64,000 nucleotides of DNA from CBDCPI01 sp965220245 (GTDB lineage Bacteria; Chloroflexota; Dehalococcoidia; Lucifugimonadales; UBA3495): contig CBDCPI010000013.1 of assembly GCA_965220245.1 (NCBI GenBank), forward strand, positions 474,887-538,886. The letters are read 5' to 3'. Below are positions 1 to 9,023 of the stretch, one piece after another. The notes under the pieces were generated by a model. The model was not told where the DNA came from, did no database searches, and was given only the letters and a program-made list of their open reading frames with translations. Position 1 is the stretch's first letter. The number at the start of each line of letters is the position of its first letter. The position numbers were made by a program, and so were the translations under genes.

Positions 1-874
1 AGACTGCGATGATGATCGATTCGTACCGCAGGGCCAGAAGCCCCACCACGGCTACCACCAAGGCCAAGAAGAGGAACGCCACGTCGGGCCGGATGAGCGC
101 GTATAGTCCGAAAGCGGCATAAATGGACAAGTAGAGGATGGCGGCCCCGCCCGCCGTTACTGGCTGGGACCACAGGGGAAAGCGACGCTGAGTGTATTCA
201 CCCACACCCAACAGGGCCATTCCCACGAGGATGCCCAAAACGACCCGGCCGGTGTCACCGATCCAGTCGTTGTCGAAGGCCAGCTTCAGGAAAAACCCGA
301 TCCCCAGCACTAGGGTCACCGCCCCAATGATGGCGAACCAGTTCCTCCCTAGGACCTGCTCCCAATCAATCGTGAGACCAAAATAACGAGGCCCCCCGAA
401 AATACCCTCACCACCGGCGGCGAGACCGGGTGGCGGCGGGCCGCCGCGTGCGCCTGCCCCGGCCGGCCCAGGAGTTGGACTGAACGGACCTAAGGCCCCT
501 GGGGTAGTTGAACCCTCAAGAGAGGCCGGTTGGTTCTGGGCCTCGCTCTCCGGTCGAGTTGGTGGCTCCGGCCCCGGCGCTAGAGGTACAACCTCGAGAG
601 CTGGCGGGCTGTCTTGCCTGGGCGCCGCGGCGTCCAACTCCAGTTGAGCGATGCGGTGCTGAAGCCGGTCCAGCAACAGCCCGGCCTCCCGAAGCTGGCT
701 CCGGACCGCGGCTAGTTCCGCTCGAAAGGCCCGCTGCTCTTCCTCCGCGTTGCTCTGGCCGACGCCCGCACTCTCCGGGCGGCCAACCCTCGGCAACCTG
801 ACACCGCAGCGAAAGCAGAAGGAGCTGGAAGCCGGGTTTACCCGCTGGCAATGTGGGCACTTTGCTTTACTCAC
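1..874 (-). CDS. DUF2339-type multi-pass membrane protein (partial, runs off the left edge)
   Basis: The reading frame is open from a GTG at 874 to base 1. The GTG follows a GGGAGG Shine-Dalgarno sequence 8 bases upstream. The N-terminus is a zinc ribbon with Cys6, Cys9, Cys20 and Cys23, followed by a short coiled coil (about residues 45-85) and a long Pro/Gly/Ala-rich linker. Hydrophobic transmembrane segments then begin near residue 185 (W-x-Q-V-L-G-R-N-W-F, then A-I-I-G-A-V-T-L-V-L-G). This order, and the motif before the first helix, match DUF2339 predicted membrane proteins, which normally have many more helices; the remainder lies outside the window. The molecular role of the family is unknown. 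The gene is easy to miss because it starts with GTG and has no stop inside the window. Confidence 0.8.
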   Translation of the reverse strand, partial: MSKAKCPHCQRVNPASSSFCFRCGVRLPRVGRPESAGVGQSNAEEEQRAFRAELAAVRSQLREAGLLLDRLQHRIAQLELDAAAPRQDSPPALEVVPLAPGPEPPTRPESEAQNQPASLEGSTTPGALGPFSPTPGPAGAGARGGPPPPGLAAGGEGIFGGPRYFGLTIDWEQVLGRNWFAIIGAVTLVLGIGFFLKLAFDNDWIGDTGRVVLGILVGMALLGVGEYTQRRFPLWSQPVTAGGAAILYLSIYAAFGLYALIRPDVAFLFLALVVAVVGLLALRYESIIIAV

Positions 875-947
875 TGCCGAGCCCTCCCATCCTTCCGTGC
901 TCCCAGCTACAGGATAAACTATATCACTCCAAGTCCATTCATCCCGA

Positions 948-960
948 GTAACTGTTCAGA
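948..960. repeat. Solo IS66-type terminal sequence
   Basis: GTAACTGTTCAGA matches the first 13 bases of the terminal inverted repeat of the IS66 element at 37046-38513 and then diverges. No partner end is visible nearby. It is probably a remnant of an IS66 or MITE insertion. Confidence 0.5.
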
Positions 961-1066
961 TCATCGTGAGAGGATAGGGGCAACGCAAAGGCGCAAGGGT
1001 CGAAAAACGTTTAGCGTTTAGGGTGAGCAGTACGCGAAGGCGCCAGCAGTGTTCATAAGGAATAAG

Positions 1067-2149
1067 GGCTTTGTTGAATGAATGGGAGGTAGTGTTAAGC
1101 TGGAGGCATGAAGCGAGCACCGCAAGCCTCCAAAGCTCGTCCCAAGAAACGCACCACCACCAGGAAATCCCAGTATCGGATACGTAACTGGCATGACTAC
1201 AACGAAAGCCTGGTCCAGCGGGGTTCAATAACCCTATGGACCAGCGAAGAGGATATTGGGGCCTGGAAGCCCGACGGCCCCCGAAAGCGCGGTGGGCAGT
1301 TTCAGTATTCCGATGGAGCAATCCAGTGTCTGTTGATGGTGCGCAGCGTCTTCCACTTGACCCTGAGGGCTGCCGAAGGGTTTCTCCGGTCCGTGTTTCA
1401 CTTGCTGGAGTGGGATTTGCCGGTGCCGGACTATACCACCCTCTGCAAGCGCGCCAAGCGCCTGGGGGTTTCCTTGCTCAGGAAAGCTGCTGGGCCCTTG
1501 CACCTGGTACTGGACAGCACCGGGTTGAAAGTCTTTGGGGAGGGAGAATGGAAGGTGCGTCAGCATGGCTATACCAAACGGCGCACCTGGAGGAAGCTCC
1601 ATCTAAGCGTGGACAGTGAAACCCAGGAGATCCAGGCCGTGGTACTGAGCGAGGCCAGCCTGGACGATGCGGGAGCGGTGCCCGAACTTCTGGACCAGAG
1701 CACCGAGTCAGTGGAGCAGGTGGGTGGCGATGGGGCCTACGACAAAAGGAAGGTATATGAGGGCTGCGCTGTCAGAGGTGTCAGGCGGGTAGCAATTCCA
1801 CCTCGAAAGGATGCCCGTATCTGGCAGCATGGGAACTGTGCCACCCCGCCCCTGGTGCGGGACGAGAACCTGAGAAGGATTCGGAAGGCAGGACGTAAGC
1901 GGTGGAAACAAGAGTCGGGCTATCATCGGCGTTCCCTGGCCGAGACTGCCATGTTTCGGTTCAAGACCATCTTTGGTTCCTATCTTCAGGCCAGGAAGTT
2001 ACCGCAGCAGAAGGTGGAAGCCAAGGTAAAGTGTGCCGCTTTGAATCGGATGACCCACTTGGGAATGCCGGATAGCTATCGAGTAGCATAGCTCGATTCA
2101 AAGGGTGTCGGGACATTTCATGTGCTGCCAATATTCATGCAACAAAGCC
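1067..2149 (+). mobile_element. Complete IS5-family (IS903-type) insertion sequence, 1083 bp
   Basis: The inverted ends are GGCTTTGTTGAATGAAT at 1067-1083 and its near-perfect complement at 2133-2149 (16 of 17 match). The GGCTTTGTTG start is typical of the IS903 subgroup of IS5. The 9-bp direct repeat AGGAATAAG lies immediately outside both ends (1058-1066 and 2150-2158), which is the target duplication length of that subgroup. Perfect duplications and an intact transposase indicate a recent, potentially active insertion. The flanking DNA is non-coding. Confidence 0.93.
1108..2091 (+). CDS. IS5-family DDE transposase
   Basis: This 327-residue protein catalyses cut-and-paste or replicative movement of the surrounding element. 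The RNase H-like DDE fold is visible: first Asp in V-L-D-S-T-G-L-K-V, second Asp in G-G-D-G-A-Y-D, and the Glu in the Y-H-R-R-S-L-A-E-T-A-M-F-R-F-K signature (Y-x2-R-x3-E-x6-K), all in the order of DDE_Tnp_1 proteins. The length is normal for IS5-family enzymes. The start ATG has GGAGGC directly upstream, a tight spacing. No frameshift or stop is seen, so the enzyme looks functional. It is the only gene of the element. Confidence 0.93.
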   Translation: MKRAPQASKARPKKRTTTRKSQYRIRNWHDYNESLVQRGSITLWTSEEDIGAWKPDGPRKRGGQFQYSDGAIQCLLMVRSVFHLTLRAAEGFLRSVFHLLEWDLPVPDYTTLCKRAKRLGVSLLRKAAGPLHLVLDSTGLKVFGEGEWKVRQHGYTKRRTWRKLHLSVDSETQEIQAVVLSEASLDDAGAVPELLDQSTESVEQVGGDGAYDKRKVYEGCAVRGVRRVAIPPRKDARIWQHGNCATPPLVRDENLRRIRKAGRKRWKQESGYHRRSLAETAMFRFKTIFGSYLQARKLPQQKVEAKVKCAALNRMTHLGMPDSYRVA

Positions 2150-2245
2150 AGGAATAAGTATAAAAACCTCGCGCCATTGCGTCCTCGCGCCTTTGCGTTC
2201 CCCGTAGAGACCCTTCACTCTGCTCAGGGTGACAATGAAAAGACC

Positions 2246-2589
2246 CTAGTGAATCCCCCGCAGGGTCTTGCCGTCCAGAGACAACGCCTCCCCAAGCTCT
2301 AGCTCGCTGTTGGTCAGCCATTCCCGCAACACCGACTCAAAGGCGTCCACGTCCAAGTCTTTGAACACCCGGTGGAAGGTGGATCACAGGGCGTCTTCCC
2401 CGGCCTGAACCTCAGGAGTTACCCCGTGACCACTCTGTGGTCATGCCCCCACTGGGCTATGGCGTACAAGCTGCGGGCGCCGCAAAGCATGGCACAAACG
2501 GCCAAGCTCAGAATTGCCCCCAGAGGGTGACGCCTGCCCTGACTTTTCCGGTGGTCGGGCACCCCATCCAAAGCTTCTCTTAACCCCAT
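2246..2589 (-). pseudogene. ISAs1-family transposase fragment (N-terminal part, broken)
   Basis: Reading leftwards from an ATG at 2589 gives M-G-L-R-E-A-L-D-G-V-P-D-H-R-K, then S-L-A-V-C-A-M-L-C-G-A-R-S-L-Y-A-I-A-Q-W-G, the N-terminal signature of ISAs1 (H-repeat-associated) transposases. The frame shifts near 2425 and meets a stop codon. It then continues as S-T-F-H-R-V-F-K-D-L-D-V-D-A-F-E and ends in L-S-L-D-G-K-T-L-R-G before a stop at 2246. The first catalytic Asp (D-G-K-T-L-R-G) is present, but the rest of the catalytic domain is missing. It is a dead remnant beside the intact IS903-type element. Confidence 0.8.
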
Positions 2590-2633
2590 CTTCCTCACCT
2601 CTCCACTCTCTTGCTTAAACTCTAAAACTTATT

Positions 2634-2975
2634 TCATAAAATGGAAAGGTCCTGCGAGTTGATCCTCACCGGAGTGGCCGGGGAGGTAATGTCTATAACT
2701 ACGGTCACTGACCCGGCTGTTGTCGGCGCGTCGCAGAACGGCAGACCGAGCAGGGGTAAATCGGTAACGGCTCACGCAAGCCGTGGGGGGATGCACCCGG
2801 TCAACTGGTTGCTGCTAAGCCGCAGGTCTCGCAGGTTGGCGAGGCCGCCCAGCACGGACGGTATCTCCCGGGTCAACCGGTTCTCACCGAGGTGCAGCTT
2901 TTCCAGGTTGGTCAAGCTGCCCAGTTCCGCCGGTATCTCTCCGTATGCTTTGGCGAGACAGGACAATAGAGTCAA
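2634..2975 (-). pseudogene. Leucine-rich-repeat protein fragment
   Basis: From 2975 leftwards the frame encodes about two and a half plant-type LRR units (G-E-I-P-A-E-L-G-S-L-T-N-L-E-K-L-H-L and L-A-N-L-R-D-L-R-L-S-S-N-Q-L-T-G-C-I-P). A TGA stop at 2772-2774 interrupts it. The same frame then continues with L-L-G-L-P-F-C-D, which resembles the capping sequence that ends such LRR domains, and runs to a stop at 2634. The N-terminus is absent. An in-frame stop and missing 5' part make it a pseudogene. Intact relatives are typically secreted or surface proteins; that location is inferred from family knowledge, not seen here. Confidence 0.65.
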
Positions 2976-3169
2976 AACATTGGTAGGCCGCTATTACAGC
3001 CGAATCAGCCAAGTGCATGACCAGTGCTTCTACAAAGGGAGGTGCGCCTCAGAAGACACTGAACGCCGCATCCGGGAAACCGCCGAATACATCCGAGACG
3101 CTGAGAATCTGGCCTACGGCAACCTGTCGGGCACATAAGTGCATAGTTCCCCAGAGTAAAAGCTAAGGA

Positions 3170-3487
3170 GTGACGAAATGCCTAAAAGCCCCCCCGACTT
3201 CTACCGATAGTTTGCGCCCTTGCGTTGATTCTGCTGGCCCCCTCTTGGCCTGCGACTCCGAAGCGCCAACAGATCGGCCCGCTTCTGACGGGGCCACTCC
3301 CAAGGCCACGCCTGCTTCAACGCAGACAGCTCCTGCCTCTGAAAAGGTCGCTTCCTCGCCCACGGTTAAGGACACACCTTCGCCTTCGCCGACAACGGAA
3401 AAGACTGCGGCCACTCCCACCACCGAGCCAACCCCGATTATTGCTGCCGTTCCTAGATTAACCCCGGCCCCGCGCCGCCGGGCATAA
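3170..3487 (+). pseudogene. Frameshifted lipoprotein N-terminus with Thr/Pro-rich linker
   Basis: AAGGAG lies just before the start codons (GTG at 3170, ATG at 3178). A lipobox-like L-L-A-C is followed by a Ser/Thr/Pro/Ala-rich stretch of about 75 residues, typical of the tether after the acylated Cys. The hydrophobic signal core (A-L-A-L-I-L-L-A-P) is encoded in a different frame from the lipobox, so at least one indel has broken the gene. No folded domain follows the linker before the stop at 3487. It may once have been the start of a secreted protein such as an LRR protein, but that link is speculative. Confidence 0.45.
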
Positions 3488-3645
3488 TCAAGACCGAGGG
3501 CTACTACCACGGCGCCGAACACGGGCTTGCTCTCGCGCAGACCTCCAGCCTTATAACGATTTCCTGAATTATTCTGATCTTGGCGGCCTGCCGTTCCGCC
3601 AGGGGCCTGTTACAATTAGAGGAAATACACCGCAAGAGAAAGGCC

Positions 3646-4410
3646 GTGTCCACCATCAACAGCCAGGAAGACTTCCTGCGCGCCCTCTCGGAAAACCCCG
3701 AATGGAGAGCGGCGGTCCGCGCCCAGATACTCGGTGAGGAACTACTGCAACTGCCCGCCCGGTTCGACGCCTTCGTCGATCAGATGACCAGGTTCATGGC
3801 CAAGCAGGAACAGTTCAACGCCGAGATAACCGAGTTTGTAGCAGAACAAAAGCGGTTCAACGATCGTATCGAGCAGCGCCTGAACGCCCTGGAAAATGAC
3901 GTGAGCGCCTTGAGGGACGACGTGAGCACGTTGAAGGGGGACGTGAACACACTAAAGGGAGACATGAGCCGGATGGCGACCTACTTCAGCAATATAAAGG
4001 GCCACTACACGCGGGCCGCCGCTATCAGCAATGCCGCGGCGTTATCTGAAGACATGAACCTAGAGTATGCCGACACCTTGACCCAGGCGGAACTCGTGCG
4101 TATGGCAAGGAGAGGGAGAGACCTTGACATCCCGGCCAACGAACTCCGGAGTTTCCGTGAGGCCGATCTTGTCATCAGGGCGGAGAACGAAAGCGGGGTC
4201 GAATACATCGCGGTCGAAGCATCCTACACTGCCGACTCGCGGGACACGGGCCGCGCCCTTCGGAACGCCCGGTTCCTCATGGAATTCACGGGCAGGCCCG
4301 CCCAAGCGGCAGTCGCCAGCGTCCGGAAAGACAACGAGATAGAAGACTTGATAAGCTCCGGCTCCGTCTACTGGTATGAGACAGCGGAACGCGACGTAGA
4401 GCCGGAGTAA
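3646..4410 (+). CDS. Coiled-coil protein with a C-terminal nuclease-like domain of unknown function
   Basis: About 254 residues from a GTG at 3646; an upstream ATG at 3580 in the same frame is possible but lacks a good ribosome site. The order is a short helical N-terminus, then a heptad-rich coiled coil (residues about 45-115) with near-repeats of the type L-x-x-D-V-x-T-L-K-G-D, then a mixed alpha/beta C-terminal domain. The C-terminal R-E-A-D-L-V-I-R-A-E and E-Y-I-A-V-E-A-S-Y resemble the Asp and Glu strands of PD-(D/E)XK nucleases, but the usual Lys is missing. Such proteins are common in filamentous phototrophs and Chloroflexota and are usually called hypothetical. The function is unknown. 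Confidence 0.65.
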   Translation: MSTINSQEDFLRALSENPEWRAAVRAQILGEELLQLPARFDAFVDQMTRFMAKQEQFNAEITEFVAEQKRFNDRIEQRLNALENDVSALRDDVSTLKGDVNTLKGDMSRMATYFSNIKGHYTRAAAISNAAALSEDMNLEYADTLTQAELVRMARRGRDLDIPANELRSFREADLVIRAENESGVEYIAVEASYTADSRDTGRALRNARFLMEFTGRPAQAAVASVRKDNEIEDLISSGSVYWYETAERDVEPE

Positions 4411-4582
4411 CGCGGGAACAGACCCCAAACTGCTCCCACTCCCGGCAATCGGAAAATCTGCCATGCTCCATCCAAGGCAGATGGTTTCCCGCCCGCCTCC
4501 GGCGGGACGGAGTGGCTTATTTTCAAGTTATGTTAATGACGAGAGAAGCAGATAAGATATTTACTTACGATAGTAAGCGCCC

Positions 4583-6541
4583 TCAGGCATGGCAATGGCC
4601 GTTGGCGTGGTCTGAAGGCGGCACGTCCAAAGCCGGGTTCCGGTCGAAAAACCCAACCGGCATGAGCTTGAAACCAGTGTACATTACCGGCATTACCGGC
4701 CAGTCCTCGGGCCGGGGGACATGGTGAATACCGAAGGTATACCAAACAACGATGTCGGTGTTCTCCACATTCCGGTCTGCCTTGGTCCATTCCGGCAGCC
4801 CCGCGCCTCCGGGGTGCTGGTTCGGGTAAGGTCCGGTGGGGGCCATTTCATCGGGGTTGTACGGGGTCACCCACAGGTGCTTTCTCATAAAGCTGGCCCG
4901 CTTCGATACGCTGGCCTCCGGGTCGGCGAAGGGCAGGATATTTTCACCGGGGACCAGTTTGTAGCTCACCGGCTGCCCGATGTAGTTGTGCACCGAGGGA
5001 TTGGTGATCAGCCAGTAGCGACCGGTCATGGGATCTACGGTGCGCTGGGCTTCGGACTCGGTGGCTAGCAATGTCTGTTCAGCGAAAAAGGCGGTTCCTT
5101 GGGGGTTGTCGGGGCCCATCGGCTCCGGTCTGGTATTTACCTCGTAGACCGAATTGTTCCGGCCGTCCACGCTCATATCTAAACGGACGCTGAAGAAATG
5201 CTGGTGGATATGCCCACCCAACTGGGGCGCGATCAATGAGCCGTATTTCGGGACCTCGCCCGGGGCAACGGCCATATTGTTCACGATGCCGGTCAGCTTC
5301 ACCTGAAACTCGATGTTGCCGTCTTGGTACAAGTACCAGAAAAAGCCGTATTCATAGTTGCCGACCGTAGCGATGAACGAGATGACCAAGCGCCGGGAAC
5401 GGCGCACTTCAGCCTGTCCGGTGCGCCAGTCGGTATGTTTCCAAAGGATGCCGAAGTCTTCCTCGTGCAAACAGACGGCATTGGGGATATGCACCGGCTC
5501 GCCGCGGCTGTTATTCAAGACGGCATCGAAGTAGTAGATCTGACCCAGGCAGTCACATCCCAAAGTCAACGAGTTGGCCAAGCTGCCAATGCTGGCCTCA
5601 CCCACGTCGAAGGCGTTTTTGCGGAAGTTCTTCTCCTCCGGGTCCCCATAGGGCACCACCAACTCGGCCAAGGAAGCCCGGTAGATGATGGGACGCGCCC
5701 GTCCTTGGTCTTCGTAGCTGATGGTGTGCAGAACCAGTCCCTCACGCCGGGTAAAGCCGACCCTGAATCCCCACTTTTGCCAGGATACCCGGTTCCCTTC
5801 GACTTTGAAGCTGGGTCCTTCGGATTGAACGATGTCCAGGGGCTTCAGATCAGTGCGGAAATCTTGGACGAACTCGGCGGCATAGTTGCCGTCGTTGGGC
5901 GGCATGGCGACCACACCATGGTCCTCTACCTTGATGACTTCCATCTTGTTGAGATCAACGACCGCAATCACACCCTCTATCGGGCGGGCATACCCGTTGT
6001 CGGTTGGGCTGGTGCGGAGCCAACTGCGAGCGAAGGAAAGACGCCGCCCCTTTTCCTCTTCGATCCCATAGTTGCCGGCAGGCCACGGATCGACCATTAC
6101 CAGGCCGGTGTCGGTAATTCCCCTCTTTTGTAGCGCGGCGCGAAACTCGGGACACTCTTTCACTGCCTGCTCACACTCGAAGAACTCGTCCATCATTATT
6201 CTTGGCTGTACACCAGGGATGTTCGACCACGACTTTACCTTTCCTTCGGTCAATGAGACGACGGACTCGTAGGTCGCTCCCGTTTCGTTGTCCAGCAGGA
6301 TGATGAACGCTTCCCGGCCGGCTGCTAGCGGGCCATTCAGCGAGCCATCCAGACTAAGGGCGGATTCCTTCGCCGGTTCGTTTAGTACGACGGACTCAAA
6401 TCTGACCTTTTCTCCCAGGCGCCGCTCCGCCCGCAGTATGGCAACCGCACGCTCGATTTCATCGGAGTTCAGGGGATCGAGGGGATGAACGGTGGTGACG
6501 GCCGAAGTTTGGACTTGGGTGGACTGACCCATGGTTGCCAT
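4583..6541 (-). CDS. Copper-containing primary-amine oxidase
   Basis: This 652-residue enzyme would oxidise primary amines to aldehydes with release of ammonia and hydrogen peroxide, using Cu(II) and a topaquinone made from its own tyrosine. The topaquinone motif T-V-G-N-Y-E-Y is present, with the copper ligand pair H-I-H in G-G-H-I-H-Q-H-F-F-S and a third His in F-G-I-H-H-V-P-R-P-E-D-W-P-V-M-P. The catalytic-base region Y-R-A-S-L-A-E-L-V-V-P-Y-G-D-P and A-F-D-V-G-E is also recognisable. Length is normal. The start at 6541 follows TAGGAGG. No signal peptide is visible, so it is probably cytoplasmic. The hydrolase and LLM genes downstream on the same strand suggest a degradation cluster. Confidence 0.95.
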   Translation of the reverse strand: MATMGQSTQVQTSAVTTVHPLDPLNSDEIERAVAILRAERRLGEKVRFESVVLNEPAKESALSLDGSLNGPLAAGREAFIILLDNETGATYESVVSLTEGKVKSWSNIPGVQPRIMMDEFFECEQAVKECPEFRAALQKRGITDTGLVMVDPWPAGNYGIEEEKGRRLSFARSWLRTSPTDNGYARPIEGVIAVVDLNKMEVIKVEDHGVVAMPPNDGNYAAEFVQDFRTDLKPLDIVQSEGPSFKVEGNRVSWQKWGFRVGFTRREGLVLHTISYEDQGRARPIIYRASLAELVVPYGDPEEKNFRKNAFDVGEASIGSLANSLTLGCDCLGQIYYFDAVLNNSRGEPVHIPNAVCLHEEDFGILWKHTDWRTGQAEVRRSRRLVISFIATVGNYEYGFFWYLYQDGNIEFQVKLTGIVNNMAVAPGEVPKYGSLIAPQLGGHIHQHFFSVRLDMSVDGRNNSVYEVNTRPEPMGPDNPQGTAFFAEQTLLATESEAQRTVDPMTGRYWLITNPSVHNYIGQPVSYKLVPGENILPFADPEASVSKRASFMRKHLWVTPYNPDEMAPTGPYPNQHPGGAGLPEWTKADRNVENTDIVVWYTFGIHHVPRPEDWPVMPVMYTGFKLMPVGFFDRNPALDVPPSDHANGHCHA

Positions 6542-6616
6542 AAAGGACCTCCTACTTCCCGACCTAATCGCATCGACGCTGACGGCTTACAATTTTAACA
6601 GGTTACGTTTGACAGG

Positions 6617-7492
6617 TTACGATTTGAGGAATTCTACTATCCGGGGATTTACCTCTTCCGGCTTTTCTTGGTGCATGAAGTGGCCCGTACCGGGGATAAT
6701 CACTTTTTCCAGCCCGCCCGTGAAAAACCGGTCCATGGCTTCACTCTCGAAGGCATCCAACCTTTTGGGGCGGTCCCGCGTGCCATGCAGCGCCAAGGTG
6801 GGTACGGTGACGGGACCGCTGTTGACCCGGTCTTGGTCCTCCCGCAGGGACGGGTCTTGAAGCGCCGGGTTGTACCTGGCCCGGTAGTAGTTAAGGGCGG
6901 CCTCAACAACTCCGGGCTTACGGAAGGTCTCTCGGATGCTTTGCAGGTCCGACTGGGGAATGTCCCACTCCGGGGAAGCGTCCCGCCACCACTCCTCGAC
7001 GAAAGCGAAGTCGTTATAGGCCACTGCCTGTTCAGCAAAGGGCAACTGGAAGAAGTAAGAATGCCAGGTCCCCTTGAGGTATTGATAGCTCATTTGCAAG
7101 TCTTGGTCGACACGGCCAGAGGCGATGATGACCAGCTTGTTCACCTTCTCCGGTTCAAGGACTGTAGCGCCAATAACGGCTCCGGCTCCCCAGTCATTAC
7201 CGATGAGATAGGCTTGCTCAGCTCCCAGAGCGCCGATCAGGGCCAGCACATCCTTGCAAAGGAGGACGGCTTGGTACCGGCCGTCCTTTGGCGGCTCGGT
7301 GGGTGCATACCCTCGCATGAACGGCGCAACCGCCCTGAAGCCCGCTTGGGCCAAGTCGGGCAGCAGGCGCCGGAAAGAGTATGCGTGGTCCGGAAACCCG
7401 TGGAAGCACAGCGCCAGCGGTCCTTGGCCCATTTCCAGGTAATGAAAATTGATCTCGTTGGCGCGCACTGTTCCCATATTGAAATCAGCCAT
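6617..7492 (-). CDS. Alpha/beta-fold hydrolase, epoxide-hydrolase/haloacetate-dehalogenase-like
   Basis: A protein of about 291 residues with the oxyanion motif H-G-F-P-D, an Asp nucleophile in the elbow G-N-D-W-G-A, an acid in H-G-T-R-D and the catalytic His in G-T-G-H-F-M-H-Q-E-K-P. An Asp nucleophile points to epoxide hydrolases or haloalkane/haloacetate dehalogenases rather than serine esterases; the substrate cannot be told. The ATG at 7492 is preferred because AGGAGG lies just upstream; an in-frame codon at 7510 has no ribosome site. It follows the amine oxidase region on the same strand with a gap of 75 bases. Confidence 0.85.
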   Translation of the reverse strand: MADFNMGTVRANEINFHYLEMGQGPLALCFHGFPDHAYSFRRLLPDLAQAGFRAVAPFMRGYAPTEPPKDGRYQAVLLCKDVLALIGALGAEQAYLIGNDWGAGAVIGATVLEPEKVNKLVIIASGRVDQDLQMSYQYLKGTWHSYFFQLPFAEQAVAYNDFAFVEEWWRDASPEWDIPQSDLQSIRETFRKPGVVEAALNYYRARYNPALQDPSLREDQDRVNSGPVTVPTLALHGTRDRPKRLDAFESEAMDRFFTGGLEKVIIPGTGHFMHQEKPEEVNPRIVEFLKS

Positions 7493-7590
7493 CATTCCTC
7501 CTGGGCTCATACGTCACCGGACTAAGGTCCATCCAACGTGCTCCGGGCAACGGGCTACGACATCACTTATTCGTCCAGCAGGCGGCGAGT

Positions 7591-8494
7591 CTAGAACTCT
7601 TTGATGCGTGGTAGCACTTCCCGCCCAAACAGCTCTATCTCCTTCATTACGTGCTTGTGGTCTATGCCCGGCTGCTGGAAGGCCAGGTCAACCACTCCAA
7701 CGCCGCACTGTTCGTGGAACGCCTTTAGTTGCTTTACCACAGTGTCGGGACTGCCAACGAAACCCACCATCCCTCTAACGCTGCGCTCTGCACCGGCATT
7801 ACCTCCGGCGGCAAACACCTTGCGTCCGTCGAAAGTCTCCCCGGCGCGTGCCGATTGCACCACCCGGGCCACGGTGGGGCCAACGGCCGGTCCGCGTTGC
7901 ACTCCCAGAGCTTCCAGACCATCAAGGAAGGATTCCGCCTCCCGGTCCGTGTCACCCAAGCAGGTGCCTCCGCGATATACAATCTGGTGCGGTCTAGGTT
8001 CCCAGCCCGCCTCCCGGCATTCTTGGATGTAATTGGCCGTGACGCGCGCAGTGTCGTCCACCGAATCGTAGGATACACCCAGACCCAGGCCATTGACGGC
8101 AGCGTACCGGACGGCATCGCCGCTCCCAGTGGCCACAATCACCGGCGGGTGCGGCCGCTGCACCGGTCTGGGCCATACGGAAACGGTGCGGTAGCGGTAG
8201 TAACGGCCCTCCCAAGAAAAGGGCTGGGGCTCGGTCAAAGCCCGGATTATCAGGTCGATAGCCTCCGTCAGCCTCTCCCGCCCTTCGGCAATGGGGCCAC
8301 CGCCTTTCGGCGATGGAAACGCTAACACTGACCCAATCGAACCCCACATCTTCGGCCAGTACACACTCGGCCATTCCCTCGTGATAGCTGCGCATGGCTA
8401 TCTCGGAGTCTTGGAGGGCGGAGGGCACGGGCCAGGCAGGAGGGAATTTGTGCCTGTCTGCGTACCCCATACATGCAAAGTATGACGCCATCAT
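7591..8494 (-). pseudogene. LLM-class flavin-dependent oxidoreductase, internally deleted and frameshifted
   Basis: The N-terminus starts at an ATG at 8494 behind AGGAGAG and runs to G-F-D-W-V-S-V, the end of the first luciferase-like strand-helix unit. The frame then changes, and the protein resumes at E-G-R-E-R-L-T-E-A-I-D-L-I, which normally lies about 100 residues later, and continues to a normal C-terminus at 7591. The segment carrying most of the flavin/F420-binding barrel, including the usual G-G-R motif region, is missing. No single frame covers the whole gene. It is a recent loss in a gene family that is otherwise active here (see 17547-18692). Confidence 0.75.
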
Positions 8495-9023
8495 GGAAAC
8501 GCTCTCCTGCCTGCACCCCGGTCTCTTACGACCGCGAGAATGGGCCGCGAGGATGGGGCGATGGTAGGCGACGGCCCGGTGACTGTCAACGGCATCATTG
8601 GACCTCAGCGGGCTTGACCTAAGTTTCACTCATCGCACCAACGCCGGGAATGTCCGGAAAGACTACACCATAGGCTCCCTCGTCACCGTCTATCAGGGCC
8701 GGATATCAAATCACGGTATCATCGTACTCTGTCCAACCCGCCTTCTTCGCAATAGTGCGGGCCATCCGGTCCTGCGCGGAACGATGATGCTGTGCGTGGA
8801 GCGGGACTACGCCAGCACGCGAAAAGCAGGCAAAACTAACCTATCCTCAGGCATGTACGCTTGAGGAACGCAGGGTAAACAAACCCTAGACCTCTGTGTC
8901 TAGAGAGGTGAGGAGAGGTCCGATATGAACCAACGAAAGGGCCTGCACATTAAACGCTGCCCTTCCTCTTGGAGCACGGCTATGGACCGGTCCCGCTCCA
9001 GACGCGGGCCGCCGGGGGCGCCG
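8495..9023. other. Intergenic region, about 530 bases, no gene recognised
   Basis: It separates the broken LLM gene from the response-regulator gene. The short open frames on both strands look like random shadows, with no recognisable motif or good ribosome site. A short inverted repeat, CTAGAC/GTCTAG, lies near 8886-8903 but has no T-run. Confidence 0.5.

Noticed and set aside
508..860. Two overlapping open frames on opposite strands
   Set aside because: Both are shadows of the GTG-started DUF2339 gene, which has the zinc ribbon and membrane segments.
2641..3138. Plus-strand frame of 165 codons
   Set aside because: Its first half is the complement of the LRR fragment and its second half matches no motif I know. 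No ribosome site is visible. It may hide a small remnant after 2955.
5324..6133. Long plus-strand frame inside the amine oxidase gene
   Set aside because: It is antisense to well-conserved amine oxidase motifs and has no domain of its own.
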